Shown here in pieces: positions 35,047 through 43,381 of a stretch of DNA of 50,456 bases. The stretch is from Panacagrimonas sp. (GTDB lineage Bacteria > Pseudomonadota > Gammaproteobacteria > Nevskiales > Nevskiaceae): the NCBI RefSeq assembly GCF_020697055.1, contig NZ_JAJFBP010000031.1:1-50456 (forward strand), given 5' to 3'. The stretch's first letter is position 1. Every line of letters begins with the position of its first letter. Under the pieces are notes generated by a model. That model searched no databases. It was not told the DNA's origin and saw only the letters and a list, made by a program, of their open reading frames with translations. The position numbers and the translations under genes are program-made.

Positions 35047-36119
35047 CGATCCATTTGTCGCAGTCCGACGTTCGCGATGGGACCGGCGTACGCCGTGAAG
35101 TGTTGATCGAGAACCGGAGCGAACGGATAAAACTGTTCTATAAAGTCGATAACGCCGCGCTCTCGGATTCCATGAATTCGGCGGTCATCGCATCGGTGTT
35201 CAAGGCGATGTCCGAAAAAAAGGATGTCGTCGTGCACGGCGCCGTGAGCAAAACACTGCTCGAGAATATCGACGACTTCCAGGATGCATGGTCGTCCTGG
35301 ATGCCCCAATACTCACGTGTCACCTTCAGCGCAGAAAAGGAACTCACAGACCCTTCCACCGGCGACCGTCGTTCGATCCTCGCCTTCTCAGGCGGAGTAG
35401 ACGCGACGTTCAGCCTTTGGCGCCACACCCGCTCACTTTCGCGCCACAAGACCAACATGCACTCCGCCCTTTTGGTCCATGGCTTCGATCTGCCCTTGAA
35501 CGGCGTAGACGTATTCAAGACGGCTCGCGATTCCGCCGAGAAGATCGCGAACGATGCTGGCGTTGCATTGAAGACGATCGAAACCAACGTGAGGTCAACG
35601 GGTCTCGCAGAACGCTGGCCGTACACCTATATCCCAGCGCTGGCTTCGTGCCTCCACTTATTCGATGCCGCCCACGACGTGGGAATCATCGGCAGCGACG
35701 AACCATATAGTGCTCTGGTGATACCTTGGGGATCGAACCCCATCACGAACCACCTGCTTTCCAGCGGGCGGTTTCAGGTGAAATACGACAGTGGTGGCTA
35801 CACGAGGACACAAAAAGTCAGAGTACTGTCGGAGTGGCCCACCGCGATGGAGAATCTACGCGTCTGCTGGGAGGGACCGAAAACCGGAAAGAACTGTGGC
35901 CGCTGTGAAAAATGTATTAGAACCATCCTGAACTTCCGGGCCATCGGGGTCGAGAAACCGGCCTGCTTTGAAGCCGACGTGACCAACGAGATGATCAGAT
36001 CGGTCAGATTGACGAACAAGATCCAGCGAAGTTTCATGCTCGACATCATCAGTGAAGCGCGGAAAAGCGGGGTCTCTGGCGACTGGCTCGAGACCTTGAA
36101 GGGCCTGGTTGGGAGTTGA
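35043..36119 (+). CDS. PP-loop ATP pyrophosphatase, QueC-like, possible carboxylate-amidating enzyme
   Basis: A 358-residue protein of the N-type ATP pyrophosphatase (PP-loop) superfamily. The ATP motif is SGGVDATFS (116-124) after SILAF. Late in the chain C275, C285, C288 and C291 (CWEG...NCGRCEKC) form a Cys cluster like the zinc site of QueC (CxG...CGxCxxC). QueC activates a carboxylate with ATP and turns it into an amide and then a nitrile. By analogy this enzyme may adenylate and amidate a carboxyl group, for example of a uronic acid in the capsule, but no substrate is shown. The ATG at 35043 overlaps the stop of the short upstream frame; a longer frame back to 34869 lacks protein-like character. 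It is convergent with the pyruvyltransferase gene. Confidence 0.72.
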   Translation: MTIHLSQSDVRDGTGVRREVLIENRSERIKLFYKVDNAALSDSMNSAVIASVFKAMSEKKDVVVHGAVSKTLLENIDDFQDAWSSWMPQYSRVTFSAEKELTDPSTGDRRSILAFSGGVDATFSLWRHTRSLSRHKTNMHSALLVHGFDLPLNGVDVFKTARDSAEKIANDAGVALKTIETNVRSTGLAERWPYTYIPALASCLHLFDAAHDVGIIGSDEPYSALVIPWGSNPITNHLLSSGRFQVKYDSGGYTRTQKVRVLSEWPTAMENLRVCWEGPKTGKNCGRCEKCIRTILNFRAIGVEKPACFEADVTNEMIRSVRLTNKIQRSFMLDIISEARKSGVSGDWLETLKGLVGS

Positions 36120-36142
36120 TCGCCCACGCCGGAAGAGACGGA

Positions 36143-37015
36143 TCACGAATCGCGCGCCGGTCTGTCGATGAACTCCACGTTCGGATATCGACCTTCGAGG
36201 CTGCGTCGGAAAACGCCCGACACCTTGCCGTAACTGTTGTCGTGCAACGTCACAGGTGTTCCTGCCAAGATTGAAGCGATCCCGACATGAAGCCGATTCG
36301 TAGTTATATGAGCTGCGCGAGAGCAGAAATGGACCAAGTCCCAGGAACCTCGTTCGGCAAGGCCCGGCCGAGTTCCACTTCTGAGCATATGCGATACATC
36401 GTAGTTCACGCCTTTCGGAACAAAAGTCGCTTCGACGCCGCGCCGCATACATGAAACCCGCTTTCCGTCGATCTTGTCGATGTCGATCCTCGCGTGCCGG
36501 ATCCTCTCGCCGAAGGACTCCATGAGCTCACTTCGACTCGGCAATGATGCTTCCAATACCGCGGTATCGAGATAAAGCGCAAGGTCATGGCCAAGCCGCA
36601 CTTCCGCCGATAATCCCGCCGCCTTCACGCGTTTATAGGAATCCATTTCACGGCAAAAGATCACGTCGTTTGGGCCGAGCCGTGAAAGATCGGTCCAGTG
36701 TCCCATGATCGAATGAGGAAGGACGATAATCCTGTTGCTTCTATTCACAAGTCTACGAACGACGCTTGCCATGGAGGTATACATCTCGACCAGGTTTCCT
36801 CCACCGGAAAGGAGGACGGTGCGCTCAGTCGGCTGATCTTCCGGCGCCAGCAGGGAGAACGGGATTCCGTACTTGGCAAATAGCTGATAGGTAGCTGCCC
36901 CGATCAGCGAATCTCCGCTGTTTCCAGGGCACGAGAAGTAGAGCACCTGCTCTCCACGAAGCTGTTGGAGCAGTGCATGAAGCTCCGGATTATCGCCTTC
37001 GAATGATCGATGCAT
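36143..37015 (-). CDS. polysaccharide pyruvyltransferase family protein
   Basis: A 290-residue protein of the polysaccharide pyruvyltransferase family, which adds ketal-linked pyruvate from PEP to sugar residues. Family segments are YFSCPGNSGDSLIGAATYQLF (GNxGD), VLLSGGGNLVEMY, IIVLPHSIMG, VIFCREMDSYKRVKAAGL and, near the end, AAHITTNRLHVGIASILAGTPVTLHDNSYGKV (conserved RLH). All are intact. It is divergent from the GT-D gene, with only 31 bases between the starts. Pyruvylation would add negative charge to the polysaccharide, as sulfation does. Confidence 0.87.
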   Translation of the reverse strand: MHRSFEGDNPELHALLQQLRGEQVLYFSCPGNSGDSLIGAATYQLFAKYGIPFSLLAPEDQPTERTVLLSGGGNLVEMYTSMASVVRRLVNRSNRIIVLPHSIMGHWTDLSRLGPNDVIFCREMDSYKRVKAAGLSAEVRLGHDLALYLDTAVLEASLPSRSELMESFGERIRHARIDIDKIDGKRVSCMRRGVEATFVPKGVNYDVSHMLRSGTRPGLAERGSWDLVHFCSRAAHITTNRLHVGIASILAGTPVTLHDNSYGKVSGVFRRSLEGRYPNVEFIDRPARDS

Positions 37016-37046
37016 GTGGTGCAGCAGGTCTTAGCCAATTATTCAG

Positions 37047-38039
37047 ATGACGAACTCGATAGGCCTTGGGACAGATAACTGGTGGCCGCCCGATGAGCAG
37101 GCGGCCGTCGAGTTTCATCAATATTCCGCAGAGTTCGATTTATCTCGCTGTCGGCGAGATTACGTTGCCGTCACGAAAGCCGCCAGCAAAGTGGTCCGCC
37201 CACCGTCCGATGGTCAGATGCTCGCCGACGATCTGCGGCTCCGCATCGAGGGCGGCATCCCGACTTCGTACATACGCCTTGGGGATGCCGATGGGAACGT
37301 TCTGCTGACCGGAATGGGGAAGTTCGGAGCGCTGCAGCGGTACTGCTGTTCGAAGATTTCCAAGATCTACTTCGGAAATGAAGACCTGATGTGGCAGAAG
37401 CGGGACTTTTTCCGGTCGATTGTTCTGGAGGCCATTGAAAGCGCGGACGCGGTGGGCGCTCCGGACTGGGGAGTCATCAAACGGAGCTTTTCCACCCCAG
37501 CGGCGTCTATCGACGTTCGTGGAATGTGTGGCATGAGAGGGGTGTACAACTTTCTCTCCACGTCTCTCCAACGTGAACGACTGCATAAACTCACGTGGGC
37601 GTCGACGTGGTACAGCCGCAGCCTGCTTCCGTTCTATTTCTCGCTGCTCGACCGCCAGCCCTACGTCGGCTTCGTGACCTGCTACGAGGACCTCGCCTCG
37701 CGGATGGCCAGGCGATGTTCGATTGGGCGCACCGAAACATTTCTCGTCCCCATGCAGGCGTCGATCGCGTTCCAGACCAAGAAATCCCCTCACATGGCAA
37801 AGGACATCGGCCATTATCCAGTCGTGTATGAGCGGATCCTGGATTCGCTTGACCCTCCCCATAAGGGCGCCGTCTATTTGGTGGCTGCGGGAATCCTCTC
37901 CAAAGCCTATTGCAGCAGGATCAAAGAGAGAGGCGGCATTGCTGTCGATGTCGGTAGTGTGGCCGACGTTTGGATGAACATAAGGTCGCGGCCAGCGATG
38001 TCCCCGGACTTCGTCGATAGGTGGGCGATCGAGCCATAG
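37047..38039 (+). CDS. GT-D fold-like glycosyltransferase (DUF1792-like)
   Basis: A 330-residue protein that resembles the GT-D glycosyltransferases. The family's IRxGDGE motif appears as SYIRLGDADGNVLL near residue 74-87, and the C-terminal GAVYLVAAGILSKAYCSRIKERGGIAVDVGSVADVWMN corresponds to the GT-D closing segment (lG.a.k.l...l...G..alDiG). Middle parts (FFRSIVLEAIESADAVGAPDW, YSRSLLPFYFSLLDRQPYVGFVT) are consistent. GT-D enzymes characterised so far add glucose to glycoprotein-linked glycans; here a capsule role is inferred from context. It is monocistronic and convergent with the GT4 protein. Confidence 0.65.
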   Translation: MTNSIGLGTDNWWPPDEQAAVEFHQYSAEFDLSRCRRDYVAVTKAASKVVRPPSDGQMLADDLRLRIEGGIPTSYIRLGDADGNVLLTGMGKFGALQRYCCSKISKIYFGNEDLMWQKRDFFRSIVLEAIESADAVGAPDWGVIKRSFSTPAASIDVRGMCGMRGVYNFLSTSLQRERLHKLTWASTWYSRSLLPFYFSLLDRQPYVGFVTCYEDLASRMARRCSIGRTETFLVPMQASIAFQTKKSPHMAKDIGHYPVVYERILDSLDPPHKGAVYLVAAGILSKAYCSRIKERGGIAVDVGSVADVWMNIRSRPAMSPDFVDRWAIEP

Positions 38040-38115
38040 CGCCACGCCCGATCCGAGAAGCTCATGGATTCAGGCTGATACCTGCGAACTTGGTCGACGG
38101 ATTTCGCGGAAGAGT

Positions 38116-40884
38116 CTACCGCGACAACAGCAAATCGACGTGCTTCTCGAAGCGCTTTTTCCAGCTGTTTTCCTCGATGAACATCGCCGCCCCGTCGATC
38201 CTGTCACATCTTGCCTCCAGAATATCTGCCACCTCTTGCAGGAAAGCTTCATGCGTGACGGCGACCCGCACTGCGCCATGTGATCGGTCGACGTTGGCTA
38301 TGTCCGTGCAAACGACTGGAACCCCCAAGGCCAGATAGACGTACTGCTTCAGCGGATTCATGTGCCGCGTCAGTTGCGAATCGACGTGAGGAATGATCCC
38401 CACGTCGAACTCGGCGATCCATGCTCCGACGACATCGTATGGAACGACGCCTGGCATGCGCACATTGGGAAACCGCAAGAGTCGCAGGGCGTCTGGATTC
38501 GCATGTGTAGAGCCGATCAACACAACGAGACAATCCGGGAACCGGCCGGCAATCTTCTCCAGTAGCTCGAGATCCAGCTTCTTCTCCACGTTTCCGACAA
38601 ACCCAATGATCTTCCCATCGAATGCGCGCAGCTCGTCGAAGTTCGGATCACCCTCGGGCGGGTCGACTCGGATTCGATCATCACATCCATTCGGAACCAG
38701 CTTGATGTCGGGGTGATAGGAACGCATCGCTTCCACGACCGGCGGACAATTGGCGAAGACCGCCGAGGCGGCGCCGAGCAACTCCGCGTAGTGCGACGTC
38801 AAACGAAGGTGCTCGTCTTCAGACACGTCCGGCCAGGCGCGATGATCGTCCACCACGTCCACGACAACCTGCTCGGGCTTGAAGCGCTCTATCAGTGCGA
38901 GTGCATGTGTGATTTTTGGATAGAACCAGAAGATTGCGTTATCCGCCCTGACGTTGCGAGATTCCAAAGTCCGGGCGACGAAGGCGAGGTAGGCGTCGCC
39001 TGAAGGACCAGGCCTTGCGGCACCCATTTCGCCGTCCCGGCTCGGCGCATATACGAATACATTGAAAGAGATCTTGTTCGTGTCGAAGAAACCTGCAAGC
39101 TTCTGGTACGTTCGAACGTAGATCAGCGCATCTTGAGTGGGCTCATTGACCCTCGTCCGGCGGAACGCCAGCTCGCTCTCCGACATAGGGGCGTCGAATA
39201 CGACGACTTTTCTGATGTCCGCCCGGGAAGCGAGATATGAGATGACCATGTCGTGTCGACGGCCGTACAGGGTGGTGTCGTTCTGTTTCCAGAAGAGGAC
39301 GACGTCCTTCCCCGTCGGCCGTTCGGCATTTCCCGCACCATCCGAGGTACCGAAAATCCGTCGTTGCTGTCGGAGCAGCTCCTCCAGCTGCTCGTCCTTT
39401 TCCGGCAGCCTCCTCGCGCGTGCTCGCTTTATTATGGTGTGCAGCGTCTCTGCGGCTGCGGCGTAGCTATATTTGGAGAGATAAAGTTCTCGCTGCTTGC
39501 GCTTTGTATGCTCGGTCCTTCGATCTTCTGCCGCGCTTACGATTGCCTCCGTCAACCGTCTCGGGTCGACCGGTGTCGCCAGGCCCTCGGAAATGAGGCT
39601 TCGCATGGACTCCGTTGGGGTCACCAACAGCGGCACGCCCATCGCGATTGCGTCAATCGCTTTGGCCGGCAATTGATAGCGCGATATCGGACTTGACGGG
39701 TCCTGAGGCAGGCATACGACGTTCGAACAAGACAGGATTTCGGGAATTTTCGAGAACGGCTGATTGGGTATGAGAATCAGCCGTTCGGACGAAATTTCAT
39801 GCAGATGATCGATGACGCGCTTGTCGGCGATTGTGCCGACGACGACTAGTCGGTACGAAGAATCCTTGATTGAGCCAACCGCTCGCGCCAAGGCTTCCAG
39901 GCCTTTATGCGCCCGGGCCGTGCCCAGGAAGAGAACCACCTTGGGAGATGGGGGAATCCCGAACCTGGCACGGCATTCTGAAGGCTCATACAACGCCGGA
40001 TCGAAGGCTGTTTCATCGCGTACATGGGGCACGATCGCTCCGCCGAATTCGCGCTGCAGGGCGGTGTTTGAAACAACCATTTGATCGGCACTCCCCATTA
40101 GGCCGTGCGCCACCTGGGTCCACACTCGCTCATATGGCTGCGGGCTTTCGTCCGACGTGCTCTCTACCCGACTCAGACTGGATGGCGACATAGGTGTCGC
40201 AGCGTCGAAGAACGACAGTTCGTGATCATCGACATCCAGAACGACGGGACATCGGGCACGCTGCCGAATCATTGCCGCCAGCTGCAGCGAAGGAAGGCGG
40301 GGCTTGCAGGCAAACACAATGTCCGGAGCAAAGTTGGCGGCAATGCGCTCCCATATCGCGAGAATTCCCGGAAGATCGGCTGTCGGAAGCGTGACGATAG
40401 GAAACCGGCCGCGACGAACGGGCTCCCAAATGGCACGGCCGAAACGGGGAAACTGGAAACCGATCAGCACCACATTCCGCACGATCCGCTCCAGGACTTC
40501 CGCCAGCATGTATGCGCGGCCAAGCGGGTTGTGCCCGACATCCCACGCAATCACCAATGCCGTGAGGGGAGCTTTTGATCTCGCTGATCGGTTGGGGAGT
40601 GCACTGGAAATCGCGGAGCGCCTTTCCAGCTGCTCCGCTTGTTCTCCTCCGGTGTCCCAGCGATCCAGGAAGTGGATCAGTGGATCCACTTCTTCGAGGT
40701 GGAGTCCATTGCTTTCGATGTAGCGACGGGCGTCGAATCTGGCGCAGGGGCTTCGCCCCAGCCGCCAGCCCCAGCGCAGATAATGCTCGATGGGGTCAAT
40801 TCCAACGGCCGCTACGTCCGGATAACGCTCGTTGTACCACTCTGCGTCGAAAAGCCCTGACGCCTTGATTCGTTCTGCTCGCAT
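38116..40884 (-). CDS. two-headed GT4 glycosyltransferase with N-terminal repeat module
   Basis: About 922 residues with two GT-B glycosyltransferase halves. The N-terminus has two copies of the locus repeat (FDAEWYNERYPDVAAVGIDPIEHYLRWGWRLGRSP; FDARRYIESNGLHLEEVDPLIHFL). Half one includes VVLFLGTARAHKGLEALARAV and YQLPAKAIDAIAMGVPLLVTPTE. Half two includes KIIGFVGNVEKKLDLELLEKIA and HMNPLKQYVYLALGVPVVCTDI, as in GT4/WsaF-like enzymes. The ATG at 40884 was preferred; a GTG six codons upstream (40902) is equally possible. Two catalytic halves suggest that it adds two sugars or builds an alternating chain. The coiled-coil repeat protein is the next gene upstream on this strand, so they are likely co-transcribed. 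Confidence 0.85.
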   Translation of the reverse strand: MRAERIKASGLFDAEWYNERYPDVAAVGIDPIEHYLRWGWRLGRSPCARFDARRYIESNGLHLEEVDPLIHFLDRWDTGGEQAEQLERRSAISSALPNRSARSKAPLTALVIAWDVGHNPLGRAYMLAEVLERIVRNVVLIGFQFPRFGRAIWEPVRRGRFPIVTLPTADLPGILAIWERIAANFAPDIVFACKPRLPSLQLAAMIRQRARCPVVLDVDDHELSFFDAATPMSPSSLSRVESTSDESPQPYERVWTQVAHGLMGSADQMVVSNTALQREFGGAIVPHVRDETAFDPALYEPSECRARFGIPPSPKVVLFLGTARAHKGLEALARAVGSIKDSSYRLVVVGTIADKRVIDHLHEISSERLILIPNQPFSKIPEILSCSNVVCLPQDPSSPISRYQLPAKAIDAIAMGVPLLVTPTESMRSLISEGLATPVDPRRLTEAIVSAAEDRRTEHTKRKQRELYLSKYSYAAAAETLHTIIKRARARRLPEKDEQLEELLRQQRRIFGTSDGAGNAERPTGKDVVLFWKQNDTTLYGRRHDMVISYLASRADIRKVVVFDAPMSESELAFRRTRVNEPTQDALIYVRTYQKLAGFFDTNKISFNVFVYAPSRDGEMGAARPGPSGDAYLAFVARTLESRNVRADNAIFWFYPKITHALALIERFKPEQVVVDVVDDHRAWPDVSEDEHLRLTSHYAELLGAASAVFANCPPVVEAMRSYHPDIKLVPNGCDDRIRVDPPEGDPNFDELRAFDGKIIGFVGNVEKKLDLELLEKIAGRFPDCLVVLIGSTHANPDALRLLRFPNVRMPGVVPYDVVGAWIAEFDVGIIPHVDSQLTRHMNPLKQYVYLALGVPVVCTDIANVDRSHGAVRVAVTHEAFLQEVADILEARCDRIDGAAMFIEENSWKKRFEKHVDLLLSR

Positions 40885-40933
40885 TTCAGCTCGCTCGTGC
40901 ACTCACGGAATGGGAGCCCCAGCGCTTCATCGT

Positions 40934-41905
40934 TCAATGAGAAGACGACGGTGGATCAACATCGGATGTCGATTGCGACGCCAGTGACGTGAACTGAGCG
41001 CGGGCGGCGTCATCATTCACACCGTCCTGAATCGCATCCCGCGGCTCCTGAACGTTCTCATTTTCGGATTCAGCTGCTGCTTGGCTGCGATGAGCAGATA
41101 TATGCCGCCCCTCAGCCTTCCCATGCATTTCGTAATGAAGCAAAGGATTGATGCCGGATGCCCTGACATCCTCGTGAATCGAAAGGTAGCGCTCGCTGTC
41201 GAACAGGGGGCTCGCGTTGCGGCCTTCGAAGCCCCCATACAAAAGGTAATGTTCGGCAGGGTCGAGGCCGCTGGCCTCGACGTCACGATTGGTGGCCAGA
41301 TACCAAGCACCGTCGAAAAGTGCGGAGTCTTTGATCACTTCGAGATCGGTTTTCGGGCCTCGACCGGCTTCCCGCACGTGGCGGATTCGTTCGGCGATTG
41401 CCCGGAATATTGCAGTAAGTTTCCATGACCGGCTCGCCTCTATTTCTTGCAACCGGTTATTGAGAGCCGCCAACTTATACGCCTGCCGTCCGGTTTCCTC
41501 CCGGGCACGGCGAAGGTCCAGCTGCAGGGAATCCACGGTGCGGGACAGTATCTGAATCTCTTCCGTCACTTCACTGAAGCCCACGGATCGATCTGCCGCG
41601 GGCTTTCCGTTGATCCCGACCCCGCGTCCCGACTCTGCCAGTGCTTCCTCACATGCCATGAGCATGCGCGTCAGCTGCGCGATTTCGCCGAAGCGATCAG
41701 CTACGTTCTGCTCCGCCTCTTCCCGCTTGGAAACCGCCTCAGCCAGCCGCAGTTCGAGCAGATTCACCAACGCGCTGTCGGGTACCGTGTGGATGGGCCC
41801 TGGGGATCCTTCACCACAGCCAGCGTCCGTTCCTACCCATGTCGGCTCCCATTGACCTTCGGTCTCGGCTTTACGGTTCCCGTCACTCATCGGGTCGGTA
41901 CTCAT
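40934..41905 (-). CDS. coiled-coil protein with glycosyltransferase-associated repeats, no catalytic domain
   Basis: A 323-residue protein. Residues about 45-160 are a predicted coiled coil (LLELRLAEAVSKREEAEQNV; SRTVDSLQLDLRRAREETGRQAYKLAALNNRLQEIEASRSWKL); the ending EASRSWKLTA is common ahead of glycosyltransferase modules. Residues 197-268 carry two copies of the locus repeat (FDGAWYLATNRDVEASGLDPAEHYLLYGGFEGR; FDSERYLSIHEDVRASGINPLLHYEMHGKAEGR). The rest is low-complexity, acidic and polar. No enzyme motif is present, so it is most likely a scaffold or length-control partner, or a truncated glycosyltransferase whose catalytic part is lost. I favour scaffold because the reading frame ends normally, but this is inference. 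Confidence 0.65.
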   Translation of the reverse strand: MSTDPMSDGNRKAETEGQWEPTWVGTDAGCGEGSPGPIHTVPDSALVNLLELRLAEAVSKREEAEQNVADRFGEIAQLTRMLMACEEALAESGRGVGINGKPAADRSVGFSEVTEEIQILSRTVDSLQLDLRRAREETGRQAYKLAALNNRLQEIEASRSWKLTAIFRAIAERIRHVREAGRGPKTDLEVIKDSALFDGAWYLATNRDVEASGLDPAEHYLLYGGFEGRNASPLFDSERYLSIHEDVRASGINPLLHYEMHGKAEGRHISAHRSQAAAESENENVQEPRDAIQDGVNDDAARAQFTSLASQSTSDVDPPSSSH

Positions 41906-42101
41906 GCGCTCGCAGCATTCCCCTTGGGCGCTTCTTCGATGATTTGATCACGGTCGACTTCTCTCGGTAGACCGTTTCCGCGCGATAGCGCTCCGCAGGA
42001 TGACGATTTCGATAGAGACCGTGATCCTCCGGCACGTGATCGAAGTGGATCTCCACATACAGACCGCGCGTGTACAACGGTCAGAATCGGATCCACAACT
42101 T

Positions 42102-43229
42102 CTACCGCTCCGCAATCGATGAATCGGGTTCCCCGGCCGGAGCTGTCAAGGAGGGCGCGCTGGCAGGCTCGGATTGCAGCAGCCTCCGATAGATCAACAC
42201 GTAGGCCACCGCGAACCCCACGCTCAGGGTGACCAGCACCGAAGTGTCACGCCAGTAAATCAATGCAGGTGCTGCGCAAACCACCGCGACGAGCCAAAGG
42301 TAGACGGATGTGATCGCGTTGGAGTCCGCGCCCTGTCGTGAATCAGTGCGGCGCGCCTTCAAAACTCGGCGATACACCAGCGAATGCAGATGCAACGCAT
42401 CTGGCCTGCCCATCTCGGACCATCCGCGGCGCGACCGCCGGTACATGGAAAACAACGTTTCCCACACCGGGTGCACGACCAGCAACATCGGGAACCACGG
42501 TGAGACTTCGGGATGTCGCGTCACGAGCAGGATCGACAACAACGCGATCAGGAAGCCCAGCAAGTAGGCGCCGGCGTCTCCCATGAAGATGCGTCCGTTC
42601 GGAAAGTTCCAGACCAGGAACCCCATCGTCGCGGCCGCTGCCAGCCATGCAGTGCGGCACAGGAAGACGTCATCGACCTGGTGAGCAACCCAGCCCAGCG
42701 ACAGGAGAATCACCGCCACGAAGAACCCGCTCAGCCCGTTGTAGCCGTCGATGATATTGATGGCATGTGCGATGCCGGCGCCCGCGATCAACGTGAGTAC
42801 GAACGCGGCAGGGGCGAAGGCCACGAGCGCCTCGTCGACGTACGGAATGTCCAGGCGCGTCAGCTTCCCCTCGAGCAGCCACCAGCCGAGCGACGCCGAC
42901 AGCATGGTCACCACCAGGCGCACGAGAACGCCGGACCGCCGGGTCAGGTCCTCGAGCAATCCGATGGCGAAGGCGGGCAGCACGCAGACGATCAAGGCGA
43001 TCGTGGCGAACACCTCCATTCGGGTCACCCACGCCATCACCAGCATCGTGCTTGCCAGCGCGACGAAGATCGGCACGCCGCCAAGGCGGGGAACCCAGTG
43101 GCGATGGAATTTCTGGACGCCGATGCCTTCGTCCGCGCCCACTCCGTAGCGCCGCGCGAAGCTGATCGTGGCGTACGTGAGCCACGCGCTGGTCGCTAGC
43201 GCAGTCATGGACGCCGCGAACATCAGCAT
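42102..43229 (-). CDS. polyprenyl-phosphate sugar-1-phosphate transferase (WecA/MraY family)
   Basis: An initiating transferase that loads a sugar-1-phosphate (commonly GlcNAc-1-P) from a UDP-sugar onto undecaprenyl phosphate. It is 375 residues, with about ten membrane helices. Landmarks are RRYGVGADEGIGVQKFHRHWVPRLGGVPIF (substrate loop), IGLLEDLTR (D-D-like catalytic site), HAINIIDGYNGLSG, WNFPNGRIFMGDAGAYLLGF and the HIH-like ALHLHSLVYRR. The C-terminus (about 335-375) is polar. ATG 43229 follows a GGGAGA ribosome site; ATG 43223 is also possible. It is divergent from rmlD over 152 bases. KpsMT-type capsules usually start on a phosphatidylglycerol-Kdo lipid, so this gene suggests an undecaprenyl-linked route. 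Confidence 0.9.
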   Translation of the reverse strand: MLMFAASMTALATSAWLTYATISFARRYGVGADEGIGVQKFHRHWVPRLGGVPIFVALASTMLVMAWVTRMEVFATIALIVCVLPAFAIGLLEDLTRRSGVLVRLVVTMLSASLGWWLLEGKLTRLDIPYVDEALVAFAPAAFVLTLIAGAGIAHAINIIDGYNGLSGFFVAVILLSLGWVAHQVDDVFLCRTAWLAAAATMGFLVWNFPNGRIFMGDAGAYLLGFLIALLSILLVTRHPEVSPWFPMLLVVHPVWETLFSMYRRSRRGWSEMGRPDALHLHSLVYRRVLKARRTDSRQGADSNAITSVYLWLVAVVCAAPALIYWRDTSVLVTLSVGFAVAYVLIYRRLLQSEPASAPSLTAPAGEPDSSIAER

Positions 43230-43381
43230 GCGGTGGTTCTCCCTTCGATGACTCGGCCGGACGGCGCCCAATACGAGGGCGCGAGCTTACACGCTTGGCG
43301 CGCGCATTCAGAGGGTGCCGGACTCAACGGCAGCCAAACGCCTACCATCGGTCATCCAGCACATATTCCGGCGTGGCCTCG

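Noticed and set aside
38040..38115. Possible terminator between the convergent GT-D and GT4 genes.
   Set aside because: No hairpin with a T-tract is visible in these 76 bases.
41883..42077. Small minus-strand frame (about 64 codons, TTG start) between the coiled-coil gene and the wecA-like gene.
   Set aside because: The start is poor, there is no ribosome site, it overlaps the next gene by 23 bases and no family is recognisable. I left it unannotated, although it is not excluded.
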